Below, one piece after another: positions 50,154 to 61,000 of a DNA stretch of 64,000 bases; position 1 is the first letter of the stretch; every line of letters starts with the position of its first letter. The translations under genes and the position numbers were made by a program. Source of the DNA: Postechiella marina (lineage in GTDB: Bacteria; Bacteroidota; Bacteroidia; Flavobacteriales; Flavobacteriaceae); contig NZ_BAABCA010000003.1 in the NCBI RefSeq assembly GCF_039538365.1, positions 186,001-250,000 on the forward strand, written 5' to 3'. Under the pieces are notes generated by a model. It was given only the letters and a program-made list of their open reading frames with translations. It was not told the origin of the DNA and did no database searches.

Positions 50154-50184
50154 CAAAGATACTCTATTATAGCATTTCGAGCAA
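50154..50184 (-). promoter_or_regulatory. Promoter of the oxidase assembly operon (TTG-N20-TATCTTTG)
   Basis: On the minus strand, TTG (50184-50182), a 20-base spacer and TATCTTTG (50161-50154) match the Bacteroidota consensus. The leader to the ctaB ATG is about 30 bases. Confidence 0.65.
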
Positions 50185-50227
50185 TGCTTTTATTAGGGAA
50201 ATTAAAACACTTATAAAACAACACATA

Positions 50228-50316
50228 TTTGGGCGTTACCACAAGGGTCGGGCTATACGCTACAAGTCCTCGCTTCGTGCCTTCGCTGTGGGCTTTTCGC
50301 TGCTATCCCTAACGCA
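50228..50316. repeat. GC-rich intergenic repeat element with inverted ends (REP-like)
   Basis: This stretch of about 88 bases is roughly 59% G+C by my count in a strongly AT-rich genome. It is bounded by GCGTTA (50233-50238) and TAACGC (50310-50315), which are inverted copies. Inside there are two related 14-base segments, GGGCTATACGCTAC and GGGCTTTTCGCTGC (3 mismatches). I recall similar GGGCGTTACC...CCCTAACGC units scattered between genes in many flavobacterial genomes. That memory, not a search, is the basis for calling it a repeat; only one copy is in this window. It sits between the remB stop and the ctaB promoter and could act as a terminator or mRNA stabiliser. Confidence 0.7.
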
Positions 50317-50329
50317 AAAGTTAAACGTA

Positions 50330-52429
50330 TTAATTATCGAAATACCAGTTAAACAAATCAGTCCTTACACCAAAATTAAACCAAACCGTATCGCTTTTAA
50401 AAGTAGACATTGTAGTTGCGTCTGGGTTAAAATTTCTTACCGTAATGTCTGTAAACACCTTTAAATTAGATGCTGGATTTATAACATAACCAGCTTGCAA
50501 ATTGGCGTTAAAAGTTTTTGCACTTAAACCTTGACCTACTTCTACTCCGTTATTAAAAGGACGATCATTATAATCTCTATAAATATCGCCACCATAACTA
50601 AAATTATCTGTACCATCGTTAAAATCTAACCCACGATTACCAACAACAATTTTTGCATTACCAAACCAACGCTTATAATGGTAACGTCCTATTAAAACAG
50701 CTTCGCTAAAATTTGCACCCCATAAATGTGCCATAGATTGGTTATTGTGCCCATAATTTAAAACAATAGTGTTATGAGAATATGTATAAGGTCGTACTCT
50801 ATTATACTCAAATTGTAATAATAAATTATCTACATTAAAAGCATTGAAATATTTAACGCCTAATTGGTAACCAAACTTATTTTTCCAGCTTTTATCGCCT
50901 GCTTTTACATCGCTTAAAGAGAATTCGTCTAAAATAAACTGACTATAAAAATTAATATTATCATTCCATTTGTACTTAGCCGATGCGCCTAAAAGTGCAT
51001 TTCCTGCGCCTTGCCCTGTTTCAAACTCAATGGCTCTATAAAATATAATAGGGTTTAAATAATTAACATCAAAACCCCTATCGTTAGTATTTGTCCACAA
51101 AACAGATTCGAATAAACCTATGTTTAATTTCTTAGACACATTCCAACTCAAGTAATGATTAGCAATATATTTAGTCAAGAAAGCCTTATCTACAGTTGCT
51201 GCATCTCTTACATCTTTAAGCCACATCCAAGTATTGGTGTACTTAATTTTCCAAAACTTGGTATTTAATTTTAAAAAAGGGTGCGGACTAGCAACATCGC
51301 TTAATAGTAAAGACCTGTAACCGTCTCCTATAAAATTTTTACCATGCCCAAACTGTATATTAATAAACTTAGCTGGCGAATAAGACATGTAAGCCTCGGC
51401 CACAGGATAATCGTAAGAGTCTGTTTTAAAACGCTTGGCTATACCACGACCAGGAATAATAGCTGGATCTGGACCAAAGGCCTTTAAAGATTCGGCATAT
51501 TCGTTTACATAACGTGCAAAACGCCCTTGACTTTCGTAAACCGTAGAATAGAAATTAAAGTTTTTACCCAAACCTCCTTGCACAACAAACCCTCTTGTAT
51601 TGTTGTAAGTTGAGCCAAAATCGGCATCAGTATCTTTTCCAACTTGTAAATCTAAAATTGGATCTACAGTAAACCAATAATCTTTAGCTTGTAATTGCAC
51701 TAAATGCTCGTTCCAAAGTTTGCGTTCTACCCAAGAATCAGCATCTTTTTTTAATTTTTCTTTTTCAGCTTTAAAATCATAATATTTAGAAACTTCATCA
51801 TATAAAAAAGGCTTAGATGCAGTATGACTATTCGTGCCTACAACATTCATGTTTCTATCAAACTTAGCATATTCGCTATGTACAAACGGAATATTTAGTT
51901 GACTAGAATATGCCTTTCCTGTATAAGGTGTGTGTACCTTTATAACACTATCGAATTCTGTTTTTGCTTGTGCCTCTAATTGCGATATTTTATTTATTTT
52001 GCCTAATGTCTTTGCCTTCGCTGCTTCATTAACAAGTGGTATTTTTATAGCTAGCGAATATTGTGTAAACGTTGGCTTACCATTATATGTGCCTGGTGTA
52101 ATTTTTGGTAACTCGGCAAAAACTCTATCTGTTTCTTGTATTAATTCCTTATACATACCATCTACATAAATGGTTTTAAACACACCTTCTTTATCTACTT
52201 CAAAAAGCACGACAACTTCTCCTTTATATTTTTCTTCTACAACATTTTGTGGCACCTTAAAATTATTAAAAATAAACGTGTTTACTTCTCTATCAAAACA
52301 AAGTCTTAACGAGTCTATTGAAGATGATTTACAATTTGGAAAAACTGGAGATTTCTCGATATAAGATTTATTTTGAGCATATAAATTATACTGAATAACC
52401 AGTAAAAGTAGAACTATGAATTTCTTCAT
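50330..52429 (-). CDS. remB: RemB-like gliding motility protein with N-terminal TonB-like domain
   Basis: The 699-residue protein has a signal peptide (1-18). Residues about 25-130 form a TonB C-terminal-like domain (SPVFPNCKSSSIDSLRLCFD, VVVLFEVDKEGVFKTIYVDG, TQYSLAIKIPL). The larger remainder is a beta-barrel with a capsule-assembly (Wzi-like) look (INIQFGHGKNFIGDGYRSLL, YLNPIIFYRAIEFETGQGAG). In Flavobacterium johnsoniae, RemB is a cell-surface gliding protein encoded in the same neighbourhood as sprA, gcvH and tonB; the synteny here matches. The N-terminal domain is related to the two TonB proteins encoded upstream. It is followed by the GC-rich repeat. Confidence 0.85.
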   Translation of the reverse strand: MKKFIVLLLLVIQYNLYAQNKSYIEKSPVFPNCKSSSIDSLRLCFDREVNTFIFNNFKVPQNVVEEKYKGEVVVLFEVDKEGVFKTIYVDGMYKELIQETDRVFAELPKITPGTYNGKPTFTQYSLAIKIPLVNEAAKAKTLGKINKISQLEAQAKTEFDSVIKVHTPYTGKAYSSQLNIPFVHSEYAKFDRNMNVVGTNSHTASKPFLYDEVSKYYDFKAEKEKLKKDADSWVERKLWNEHLVQLQAKDYWFTVDPILDLQVGKDTDADFGSTYNNTRGFVVQGGLGKNFNFYSTVYESQGRFARYVNEYAESLKAFGPDPAIIPGRGIAKRFKTDSYDYPVAEAYMSYSPAKFINIQFGHGKNFIGDGYRSLLLSDVASPHPFLKLNTKFWKIKYTNTWMWLKDVRDAATVDKAFLTKYIANHYLSWNVSKKLNIGLFESVLWTNTNDRGFDVNYLNPIIFYRAIEFETGQGAGNALLGASAKYKWNDNINFYSQFILDEFSLSDVKAGDKSWKNKFGYQLGVKYFNAFNVDNLLLQFEYNRVRPYTYSHNTIVLNYGHNNQSMAHLWGANFSEAVLIGRYHYKRWFGNAKIVVGNRGLDFNDGTDNFSYGGDIYRDYNDRPFNNGVEVGQGLSAKTFNANLQAGYVINPASNLKVFTDITVRNFNPDATTMSTFKSDTVWFNFGVRTDLFNWYFDN

Positions 52430-52492
52430 AAAAATTAAAGTAGAGATTTAATTAAAGCCGAAAGATACTATATTTTTAACAATAGAAACATC

Positions 52493-52527
52493 AAAAAAAG
52501 TCGCTATCTATACAGATAACGACTTTA
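52493..52527 (-). terminator. Intrinsic terminator after the first tonB gene
   Basis: A stem AAGTCG-TATCT with one mismatch (CGACTT at the far side) lies at about 52499-52525. On the minus strand it is followed by TTTTTTT. It is 25 bases beyond the stop at 52551 and separates tonB from remB. Confidence 0.75.
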
Positions 52528-52550
52528 TACATATTAAATTATAGCGTTGT

Positions 52551-53351
52551 TTAATGCTCTACTTTAAATTTAATTGGCAAAACATACCTAACACCTACTG
52601 CCTTGTCTCGCTGTTTACCCGGTTTCATTTCTGGAATGCTATTAATAACGCGTTCTGCTTCACTTTCTAGTTTTGGATGAGACGCCCGCGTTTTAACATC
52701 TTTAATGTTACCTGTATTATCTATAGTAAATTGTGTTTGAATACTTTGTATACCAGATAATCCTAAATCTCCTGCCAAATCGGTTCTAAATTTTTTTTGA
52801 ATGAGTTTTGTTAATTTTTCAGACATGCATTTTTTACGTTGCGAATTCGTTTTTTTGCTTTCGCACCCCGGATAAATGGGAACCTGCTCTATAGTTACAA
52901 AATCTACAATAACATCTTCAGGAATATCTTCTATATTATCTAAATCTCCAGGGTTTATAGGTTTCTCCGACGTTGTATCGTCTTCTTCGGTTATAATGTC
53001 TAAAGCTTTTAAAACTTTAGTATCATTGTCTACAATTTTAGGTTCTTTAGTTAAAACTACCTTTTTAACCTCTTTTTGCTTGACTTCTTTAACAGGCTCT
53101 ACATAGATTTTAAACTCTTCTGCATGAGGTTCTGTGTTGTCAATTAAATCTACAACCAAATCATCATTGGATAAAGTTGCTGCTTCAAATTTCATTTCAA
53201 GCATACCATAGGCAGCCATTAAGCATACAATTAACCCTATTTGAAAGTAAAGGGTTGAGTTTTTTTGTAAATTCGCATCATGCTTTTGCGATTTTTTCAC
53301 GATTTGCTCATTTTGCCGAATGAGTTCGTGAGTCTTCTTTGAAGTTCTCAT
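52551..53351 (-). CDS. Energy transducer TonB (first of tandem pair)
   Basis: The 266-residue protein has a cytoplasmic lysine-rich start, one membrane helix (about 32-50: LYFQIGLIVCLMAAYGMLEM) and an acidic/basic linker (65-150). The TonB C-terminal domain (about 155-266) contains VPIYPGCESKKTNSQRKKCM, LGLSGIQSIQTQFTIDNTGN and GVRYVLPIKFKV. The YP-x-C...C pair is a Bacteroidota TonB variant. It is about half identical to the next tonB gene over the C-terminal domain, so they arose by tandem duplication. It has its own terminator. Confidence 0.88.
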   Translation of the reverse strand: MRTSKKTHELIRQNEQIVKKSQKHDANLQKNSTLYFQIGLIVCLMAAYGMLEMKFEAATLSNDDLVVDLIDNTEPHAEEFKIYVEPVKEVKQKEVKKVVLTKEPKIVDNDTKVLKALDIITEEDDTTSEKPINPGDLDNIEDIPEDVIVDFVTIEQVPIYPGCESKKTNSQRKKCMSEKLTKLIQKKFRTDLAGDLGLSGIQSIQTQFTIDNTGNIKDVKTRASHPKLESEAERVINSIPEMKPGKQRDKAVGVRYVLPIKFKVEH

Positions 53352-53404
53352 AATTATTATTATTTAAAATGTTAATATTATGATAAAATAACAATAAGCA
53401 TACC

Positions 53405-53442
53405 AAAAAAGAAAACCCGTTACATAAATGTAACGGGTTTTT
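53405..53442 (-). terminator. Intrinsic terminator after the second tonB gene
   Basis: AAAACCCGTTACAT (53412-53425) pairs with ATGTAACGGGTTTT (53428-53441), a perfect 14-bp stem. On the minus strand TTTTCTTTTTT follows. It lies between the two tonB genes. Confidence 0.85.
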
Positions 53443-53500
53443 AATTTTTATAATTTTAAGCTATAATTAAGTAGTATTTAACTGCTTAAAAGCAAGTAAT

Positions 53501-54220
53501 TTAATCTTGTACTTGAAAAATAATTGGTAATGAATAAGGAACTGTTACTGCTTTACCACGTTGTTTTCCTGGTTTCATTTTTGGAAGCATACCAATAACT
53601 CTAGCAGCTTCTTTTTCTAATCCTGGATGTGGAGCTCTTGCACGAATACCTGTAATGGCTCCTGTTTTACTAATTTTAAAGATTACATTTATACGTTGTC
53701 TTCCAGATAATCCTAAATCTGAAGCTAACTCTGTATTAAATTTTCTATTTACAAATTTTGAAATTTTCTCAGACATACATGCTTTTTTCTTAGCATTACT
53801 ACCTTTTTCGCAACCTGGAAATACTGGTACATTTTCAATTACAGAAAATGGTACTTCTATATCTTCTTCTATTTCTGCTACTTCAATTTCTTCAACCTCA
53901 ACAATTTCTTCTTCTTGGTCTGTTTCAGTAGACTCAATTACAGTTTCTTCAACCTCTTCTTCATCTTCAACAATCTCAATAACTTCTGGAGCTGCTGGTG
54001 GCGGTGGCGGTGGCGGTGGTGTTTGTAATTGCTCTGTTAATGGAATTTCTTCTTCAAGCTCTTCTTCCATATCTAACATACCTATATCAATAACTGCCTT
54101 ATCGTATGTTTTATAATTAATCGCATAATTTGTTAAAAATAACATTAATGCTAAACCAATTGCAAAGTATAGTGAACTGTTACGTCCAACATTGGCTTTA
54201 GGATTTTTTTTAAGTTCCAT
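53501..54220 (-). CDS. Energy transducer TonB (second of tandem pair)
   Basis: The 239-residue protein has one membrane helix (about 16-33), followed by a proline run of eight residues (TPPPPPPPPAAPE) and a very acidic linker (Glu/Val-rich, about 75-125) that should span the periplasm. The C-terminal TonB domain has VPVFPGCEKGSNAKKKACM, LGLSGRQRINVIFKISKTG and MKPGKQRGKAVTVPYSLPII. TonB passes proton-motive force from ExbB/ExbD to outer-membrane receptors. The proline run is encoded by a short hexameric repeat. exbB/exbD are not in the window. Confidence 0.92.
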   Translation of the reverse strand: MELKKNPKANVGRNSSLYFAIGLALMLFLTNYAINYKTYDKAVIDIGMLDMEEELEEEIPLTEQLQTPPPPPPPPAAPEVIEIVEDEEEVEETVIESTETDQEEEIVEVEEIEVAEIEEDIEVPFSVIENVPVFPGCEKGSNAKKKACMSEKISKFVNRKFNTELASDLGLSGRQRINVIFKISKTGAITGIRARAPHPGLEKEAARVIGMLPKMKPGKQRGKAVTVPYSLPIIFQVQD

Positions 54221-54289
54221 ATTTTATCTGTTTTAGAGGATTGCTAAAATAACTATTTATTTATCAAAAATGCAAACGTTTATATATTT

Positions 54290-54679
54290 TTAATAAGTAA
54301 TTCTGTTTTTTACTTTTAAAACTAATGCGGTTATTAATGCTCCTAGACTATTGGCTAAAGCATCATAATAATCAAAAGATCTTACTGTTGTTACTGTACC
54401 TTGTAATACCTCAATAAGTATACCATAAAGCACCGCAACTATAACAGCTACTAATATTGCTTTTTTCTTTGCCCAATTAAACTTTAAAATAAAGGTATAC
54501 ACCCATAATAAAGTAAAAACGCAATAGGCTAAAAAATGAAATATTTTATCGCCATGAGAAACACCTACATCTGGTAAATTTCTTAGCGATATTAAACACA
54601 CAGTTAGCAAAGCAAGTGTATACAGTATACTTGCAAAAAATATAAGATTTTTAAGCACCAATAAGCGCTTTATAGTCAT
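54290..54679 (-). CDS. VanZ-like small membrane protein
   Basis: The 129-residue protein has four membrane helices. The VanZ signature is seen as GDKIFHFLAYCVFTLLW near residue 42, then a second conserved segment AVLYGILIEVLQG. VanZ-like proteins are poorly characterised; the vancomycin-cluster member gives teicoplanin tolerance. Its first 29 bases overlap the end of gcvH, so translation is coupled. The order gcvH-vanZ downstream of sprA is conserved in flavobacteria. Confidence 0.88.
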   Translation of the reverse strand: MTIKRLLVLKNLIFFASILYTLALLTVCLISLRNLPDVGVSHGDKIFHFLAYCVFTLLWVYTFILKFNWAKKKAILVAVIVAVLYGILIEVLQGTVTTVRSFDYYDALANSLGALITALVLKVKNRITY

Positions 54680-55031
54680 CTGCAGACATTAAACCTTCTA
54701 CTTGCTCTGGATTAGATATTTTTACTTTAATCATCCAACCTGCACCGTAAGGGTCAGAATTTACAGTTTCTGGTTCGTCTTCTAAACCTTCATTAAACTC
54801 AATAATTTCTCCTGAAAGTGGTAAAAATAAATCAGAAACCGTTTTAACAGCTTCAACTGTTCCAAAGATTTCGTCTGCTTCTAAAGTTTCATCTAAAGTT
54901 TCAACTTCTACATAAACGATATCTCCTAATTCACTTTGGGCAAAGTCTGTAATACCTATAGTTGCTATGTCTGCATCTACGCTAACCCATTCGTGATCTT
55001 TTGTGTATTTTAATTCTGAAGGAATGTTCAT
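54651..55031 (-). CDS. gcvH: Glycine cleavage system H protein
   Basis: This 126-residue lipoyl carrier protein shuttles the methylamine group between the P, T and L proteins of glycine cleavage. The lipoylation site is Lys63 in GTVEAVKTVSDL. The N-terminal KYTKDHEWV and GIGITDFAQ-like sequence (TIGITDFAQSELGDIVYVEV) are diagnostic. It has a strong promoter of its own (55056-55086) even though it lies 65 bases after sprA. No other gcv genes are nearby. Confidence 0.95.
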   Translation of the reverse strand: MNIPSELKYTKDHEWVSVDADIATIGITDFAQSELGDIVYVEVETLDETLEADEIFGTVEAVKTVSDLFLPLSGEIIEFNEGLEDEPETVNSDPYGAGWMIKVKISNPEQVEGLMSADDYKALIGA

Positions 55032-55055
55032 TATTTTATTTTTTAATTAGTCTAG

Positions 55056-55086
55056 CAAATGTATTTATTCAAAATATATTATCAAA
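55056..55086 (-). promoter_or_regulatory. Promoter of gcvH-vanZ (TTTG-N19-TACATTTG)
   Basis: On the minus strand, TTTG (55086-55083), a 19-base spacer and TACATTTG (55063-55056) form a full Bacteroidota consensus in the gap after sprA. Confidence 0.7.
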
Positions 55087-55096
55087 TTAATAATTA

Positions 55097-58000
55097 CTAA
55101 TTTCCAAAATTGTAACGTAAGGTAAATCCTGATCGTATAGTTGTTTGAGGAAACGCTGTAGATATAGCATATTCTGAGAACGAATAATCGAAATAAAATA
55201 TACCTGTTAGGTTTTTACTAAACGAATAATCTGCAGAGTATTTTAATCCCCAAATGGTTTGCCCTGAAGTTACTTGATTGTTTTCAAGATCTAAATACCT
55301 TATAATAGTTTTATTATCTCTAACAGAAATATCTGCTTTCATATTTAAATCGCTTACAATACGTTTTTTAGGACCTGCCAATTGCGATTTAATACGTACA
55401 TCTTTTATGCGATACCCTAAACCAAAAATATATTCATTTCCTTGAATTTCGGTTAGTAAATTATTATCAAAACTTAAAGATAACATTCTGTCTTTTTGAA
55501 TTTCTGCTAGAATTTTAATAGAATTTTTCATCTCAAAATCTATTCTTACTAACGGACTGAACATCTCGGACAAGTTAATATTACTGTACAATGTTTCGTT
55601 TTTATAATTACCAGATTGATCTTTAGACTCTGCTACTTGGTTGGCGTCATTATAAGCTAAGGCATAGTTTGGAGCGGTATAATCTAAGTTTGTTTGAAAT
55701 TGATTAATGGTATAAACCGAACGGTAACCATGCGTTACAGAAAAACGTTTAAAACGTTCTTTAAACCATTTCATTTTCATGAAACCTGTGTACTTTAAAT
55801 CCCAGTTAGGTATTGGCACATCTCTAAATGCTCCTAATTTTACATCGTTAGCATCTTTACCTGTATAGGCTGCTAAAAATGATGGTAATAATACTGCTTG
55901 GCTATTTTTACCAAATCCTTTTGGGTAACCTTCGTCATCTACATCGTTAACATCTGCTCCTTTTTCTGCTGCCAAACGTCTTGCTACTGTTAATCTATTA
56001 TCTCTAAAATCGTTAAAAGCATCCGATGTTACTTCATCACTTTTACTAAATGCTGTTTTAATTAATAAGGTTGATATATTAAAGTTTCCAAAAGTATTGG
56101 GTGTTAAAGCATTATACTCGTAACTATTACCTACAACATCTACTCTATAATTCTCTGTAAAGTTTTCGTAGTAAGCTCTATTAGCAACTAAATCTATCTT
56201 TAAATCTTTAACAGGTTCTAGGTTTGCAGAAACATCTAATTGTTTAGTATGTGTTTCTGTATATTGCTGGTTAAATTCTGGAAAAACAGTTAACCAACCT
56301 CGTCTTGCTGCCAAATATCTAATATCACTTTGGCTTCCAAATGTATATCCTAATGTTGGTTTTAAAGTTCCAACAAATCCTGGTGACTGTAAATAACCTG
56401 GTAAAAATGTTCCGTTGTTTTCAGAATAGTTAAGCGTTATTCTTTTTATACTCGTTAACACATCTATACCAGCATTAAGTAATTTGGCACCTGCCTTATT
56501 TTTACTTTTTGGTTTTGATTCTTTTTTCTTTGGCACACCTGGAGGACTTCCTGGTAAAGTTCTAGTTCTAGTTCTCGTTCTAACCGTTCTTGTTGGCTTT
56601 TTTTCCAACCCTACGTATTTGTAAAACTTTCTCATGTCCAAATTTGCATTAATATTATGCGTATTGGCATTTTGGATGTTATTTCCTAAATCGTATGTGT
56701 TACCTTCAAATTCTAACGCTCCGTATAAATCAGATCCCTTTTGCCATTGAAAATTACCACTATATTGATAAGTAGCATCTATAAAACTAAAGGTTGGTAT
56801 TTTATTTAAAGGCAGTTTATAAGTAACACCTAAATCTTGATTTTGCCTATTAGGATCTCCAAAATCTAAGAACCCATCCCAAACATCTAGAGTTGGATCT
56901 TGCTCTCCGTTTACAATATTATCTTTAAAATAATTACGTACAATGTTATTGTTTGCAGCTGTAAAGTTAAATTGCAACGATTTTGTTAGGTTGTAATTTA
57001 TAGTATACTGAAAATCGAACGTGTAATTTCTTCTAAACAATTCTTCTATACCTATATTATCTCCACCTAAGTCAATCTCTCTAAACTTTTGCTTGTTAAA
57101 TTGTCGGTTAATATCTGTATTAATAGTAAAACTTGTTGGTAATAAGTTAAAATTAAAATCTTTTAAAAACTTCCAATACTTGCCTTTAAAAATAGAATCG
57201 TTCTTTTTAAATGGTTCTATAGGCACCGGATTAAAATTAAAAGCATAATTTGCCCCTGCTCTTACTGTTTTGTTTACAGCATTTTCGATTTCGAAATCTC
57301 TATGCTCCATTTTGTTATACGAATAATTGAATGTAAAATTCTCTACATCGTAAAAACGCGGTGTCTTATCTGTTGTTCTTGTTTTTCTTACCCCTATAAA
57401 GTTGATGCTTTGGCGCTTTGTATAATCTTCTGAATTTTGTTTAACCTCTTCTCTATCGACAGCTGTTTCTGCTGCATTTAAACGTGATTCTAAAGTTAAA
57501 TCCTTGTAAAACTGATCGTATTTAGGTGTAATAGTTTCTTCGCTTTGTGCATAATTAAAAGGGACTTGCACACCCCATTTTTTAGGTAATAGTTGCCCAA
57601 CATTAATATTAGTTACAACATCGTATTGCTTTACATCTTCTAAACTACGTTGACTTGGACCTTGCTCTATAGTACCAAAACCAGAAGTACTGCGCCTTCC
57701 TGTAGCGCTAATATTCATAAAATCGGCCACATTGGTATCTACACTTAAAACTGCAGCCCAACCACCTTCGTTATCCATGTCTGATAAACGTAATTCGTTA
57801 AACCAAACTTGGGCACAAACAGGAGATGCTGCTGGCGTATCGCCTGCAACAGCATTTTTTACACCTACCATAAGTGTACGTATATCTCCAAAATTAGGAT
57901 TACCCTTTATGGCCACACGATGCTGCCCAACAGTATATGGTGCAAACTCATTTGTAGCAAATACATCGTCTCCTATAACATCATAAAAACTAGCCTCTCC

Positions 58001-61000
58001 ATTTGAAGGATTGGCAATAAGCTCTGCTTTAATTTTACCTAAAACATCTATAGTTAAGTTTATTTGATTTTCTTCTGGCCAGACTTCATTTTCGTTTGTA
58101 GATCCCTTTGCCGATTTCTGTAAAGGCAATTCTATTTGATAATAATTCTCGGTTAAATCGTTACCCATTCTTATAAAACCAACTAAGGATTTATTAGGAT
58201 CGCTATCAGATTCGTCATTAAAACCATTTCCTTCTTCCTCTGCATGTATAAACATTCTTAAACGTTTATATTGGCGCATATCAACATTTAAGTTTTTATA
58301 AACACCACGAGAATCTTGCGATTCTAGATCGCAAACATTTACAACTAAAGATTGTTCGTTTTGACGCACAACCGTATTGTTATTAAATAACTCTTCTTGT
58401 TCTATCCCAGGCGGCACAACATAACTACCTTCGTTTTCTATAGTACCAATAATACCTACAGAAAAATCGGTAGCATCGTCGTCTGGGTTATCTTTGTTAG
58501 CTTGTAAAGTTTGTTTATAACGTCTCCAATCACTTCGTACTAAATCTAACGTTCCAAAACGAAATACTGTTTTCTCTTCAAATTCTTTTAAATACATTCT
58601 AACAAAACGAATAGATCTAAAATCTGTAATACCTCCATACCTTTTATACATTTGATTTCTAGGATTAGAATCGTCATCAAATCTATCTAAAGGCACGTCA
58701 ATTGGAATTCTTACTTGATACCATCTTACATCTACTCTGTCTCCATTGGCAAGTGTACGAGGCTGTACTTTAATGTCTGTTAAAAATTCTTTAAACGTAT
58801 TAGTATCTGGTATTTCATCTATATCATTAACCTCTGGAAACGAAGCTCTACTTATATCTAATTCGTATTCAAAATAGCTATCAATCGTGTTCATGGTATT
58901 ATCACGATTAATATCCTCTACATCTGGTTGGGTATTTCCTGCTCTTTGCGTGTCAGAAAACGTATCTGGTGTATTGCCTTCTACCCCATTATATTTTTTA
59001 TATCTCTCAAAAATATCTCCTTCTGTATTTAAAAAATAAGAATAGTTATCGTTTGATGGATCGTCTCCAAATCCTGTTCCAAATTTGGCTAACTCTTCGT
59101 TGTCATCATATCCATCGTAACCTACATCTTGGTTTACACGCTCTTCTCCTGTAGAATCGAATGCGTAAATTAAAGATTGGTTTTGTGGCACTACCGATCC
59201 AAAATCTGTTGGTAATAACCCGCTAATATCTCCGTTTTTTGGTAATCCGTTTTCGTATAATTTACGCCCATCTTTAACGATATCTTCAGAAATGTTACCT
59301 AAGTTAAACACTAACTTACCACCAGCGGTAGCTGCATTTGGGTTATCTTGAAATGGGTCTTGCAACCAAAACTCGATATACTCTACATTGGCTTGTTCTA
59401 AATCTGATGATGTTAATTGGCGTGTAATACCTGCCCAAGAGTCTTTTGGCGATGTTAAATCGTTTCCATTAAGGCCATAGGGTTGAAAATTGTAAGGCCC
59501 ACGTTCTTCTGGGTAGTACGCTAAATCCAAAGTATTAATTACAGATATTTGACCCTGTACTAAATCTCTATCTGGAAAAAGCTCGTTTATAAACACACGA
59601 CTAGTAAATAAGGTAGAAATATCGTCGTCTGATATTTCTCCTGGACGCTGATTACTATAAAATATAGGATCGATATTATACCAGTTTAACATGGCTCTAT
59701 CGTAACCGTTTTCTATTCCATTACCATCTTTAACTTCATTTTCATCATTATTACCATCTACATCTTTTGGCCTACTGGATAAAAACCATGATTGTTGTGA
59801 TTTTAAGTCGATAGCGTTTTGAGACCCTTCAAAATCGTCAACATAAGATGTTGCTTCTCCGTTTAAATCTGTTCCCTTTGGCGCTCCTGGTGCTAAATAA
59901 GCGAACTCGCCTCGAACAGATAAGTTTGATGGTACATCGGTATCTATATTTGGTAATTTATTTGCTAAACGTGTTAAAAAGGGCACTTCGGTAGCGTAGT
60001 TACCATTAAAGCCAAAAATGGTATTATTAATAGGTTCTGTACCGTAATTTGCTTTTTGAGTAAGTGGACGCTCGTTAAGGTTTAAAAGTGTTGCACCTAA
60101 AACAAAATCGTCGTTAAATTTATGCTCTACATTAATACCTGTAAAACGTTTTGTTTGCTGACCAAAGACTGCATTATTTTCTGTTGATACTTGAATTGGT
60201 GTGTTTGATGCTTTTAAGGCTTCGTCTAAAATTTGAACACGACCTAATTGATAATTTACTGTATAATCAATACCTTCTACCAAAACACGACCACCAGCTG
60301 TAACTTTTACAGAACCACGAGGTACGTTAAATGCACCTAAAGGAATACCGTCGCCTCCAGAGGATTTGTAACGTCCTTTTAATTGAAACTTATTCTTCTC
60401 AATTTCTTCTAACGCAGCTGTTTTTGTTTCTTTATAAAGAATATCGTAGACGTATTTTTCTTGATTGGCATTGGCATATTCGTCTGCCTCATAGTCTGCT
60501 TCATTATTATTGGGGTTACCATCATTATCTAAAATATCAAATAAATAACGCCCAAAGGGTTCTACTTTAGTAAAAATTATTTTTCCGTTTTGGGGCAATA
60601 CTGTTAAGCCTGGTACAAAATCGAAAAAACCATCACCATTACTTTGCGGATCGTTATTGTAATTTAATTTATCTAAATTAAATAAACGTAGTAATGGTGT
60701 GTCTATTATTTCCTTATCATCACTTGTATTTGTTGTTAAATTATCGAATAAAGGAAACGGAGTACCATCTACTGGTTTTATAAAATTTAAAGGCGATGCT
60801 TCGTTATAAAAAATATTGAATTTAAAATCTTCTGAACTAAGGTTATAAGCCCCTGTGTCGTAGATATTCTTCATCATTAAATCCCATATGGGTTGATTAA
60901 TGTTAGTAATACTACTCTTTAATAATTTTAAAACCAAATTTGTGTTTACAACTTGTGTTACTTGCCCTGAATTAGTATCGGTAGACACATCGGTAGCATT

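Noticed and set aside
53655..54116. Plus-strand open frame of 153 codons, Ser/Gly-rich
   Set aside because: It is a mirror of the acidic, proline-rich linker of the minus-strand tonB gene; the low-complexity composition follows from that coding strand, and there is no promoter or family match.
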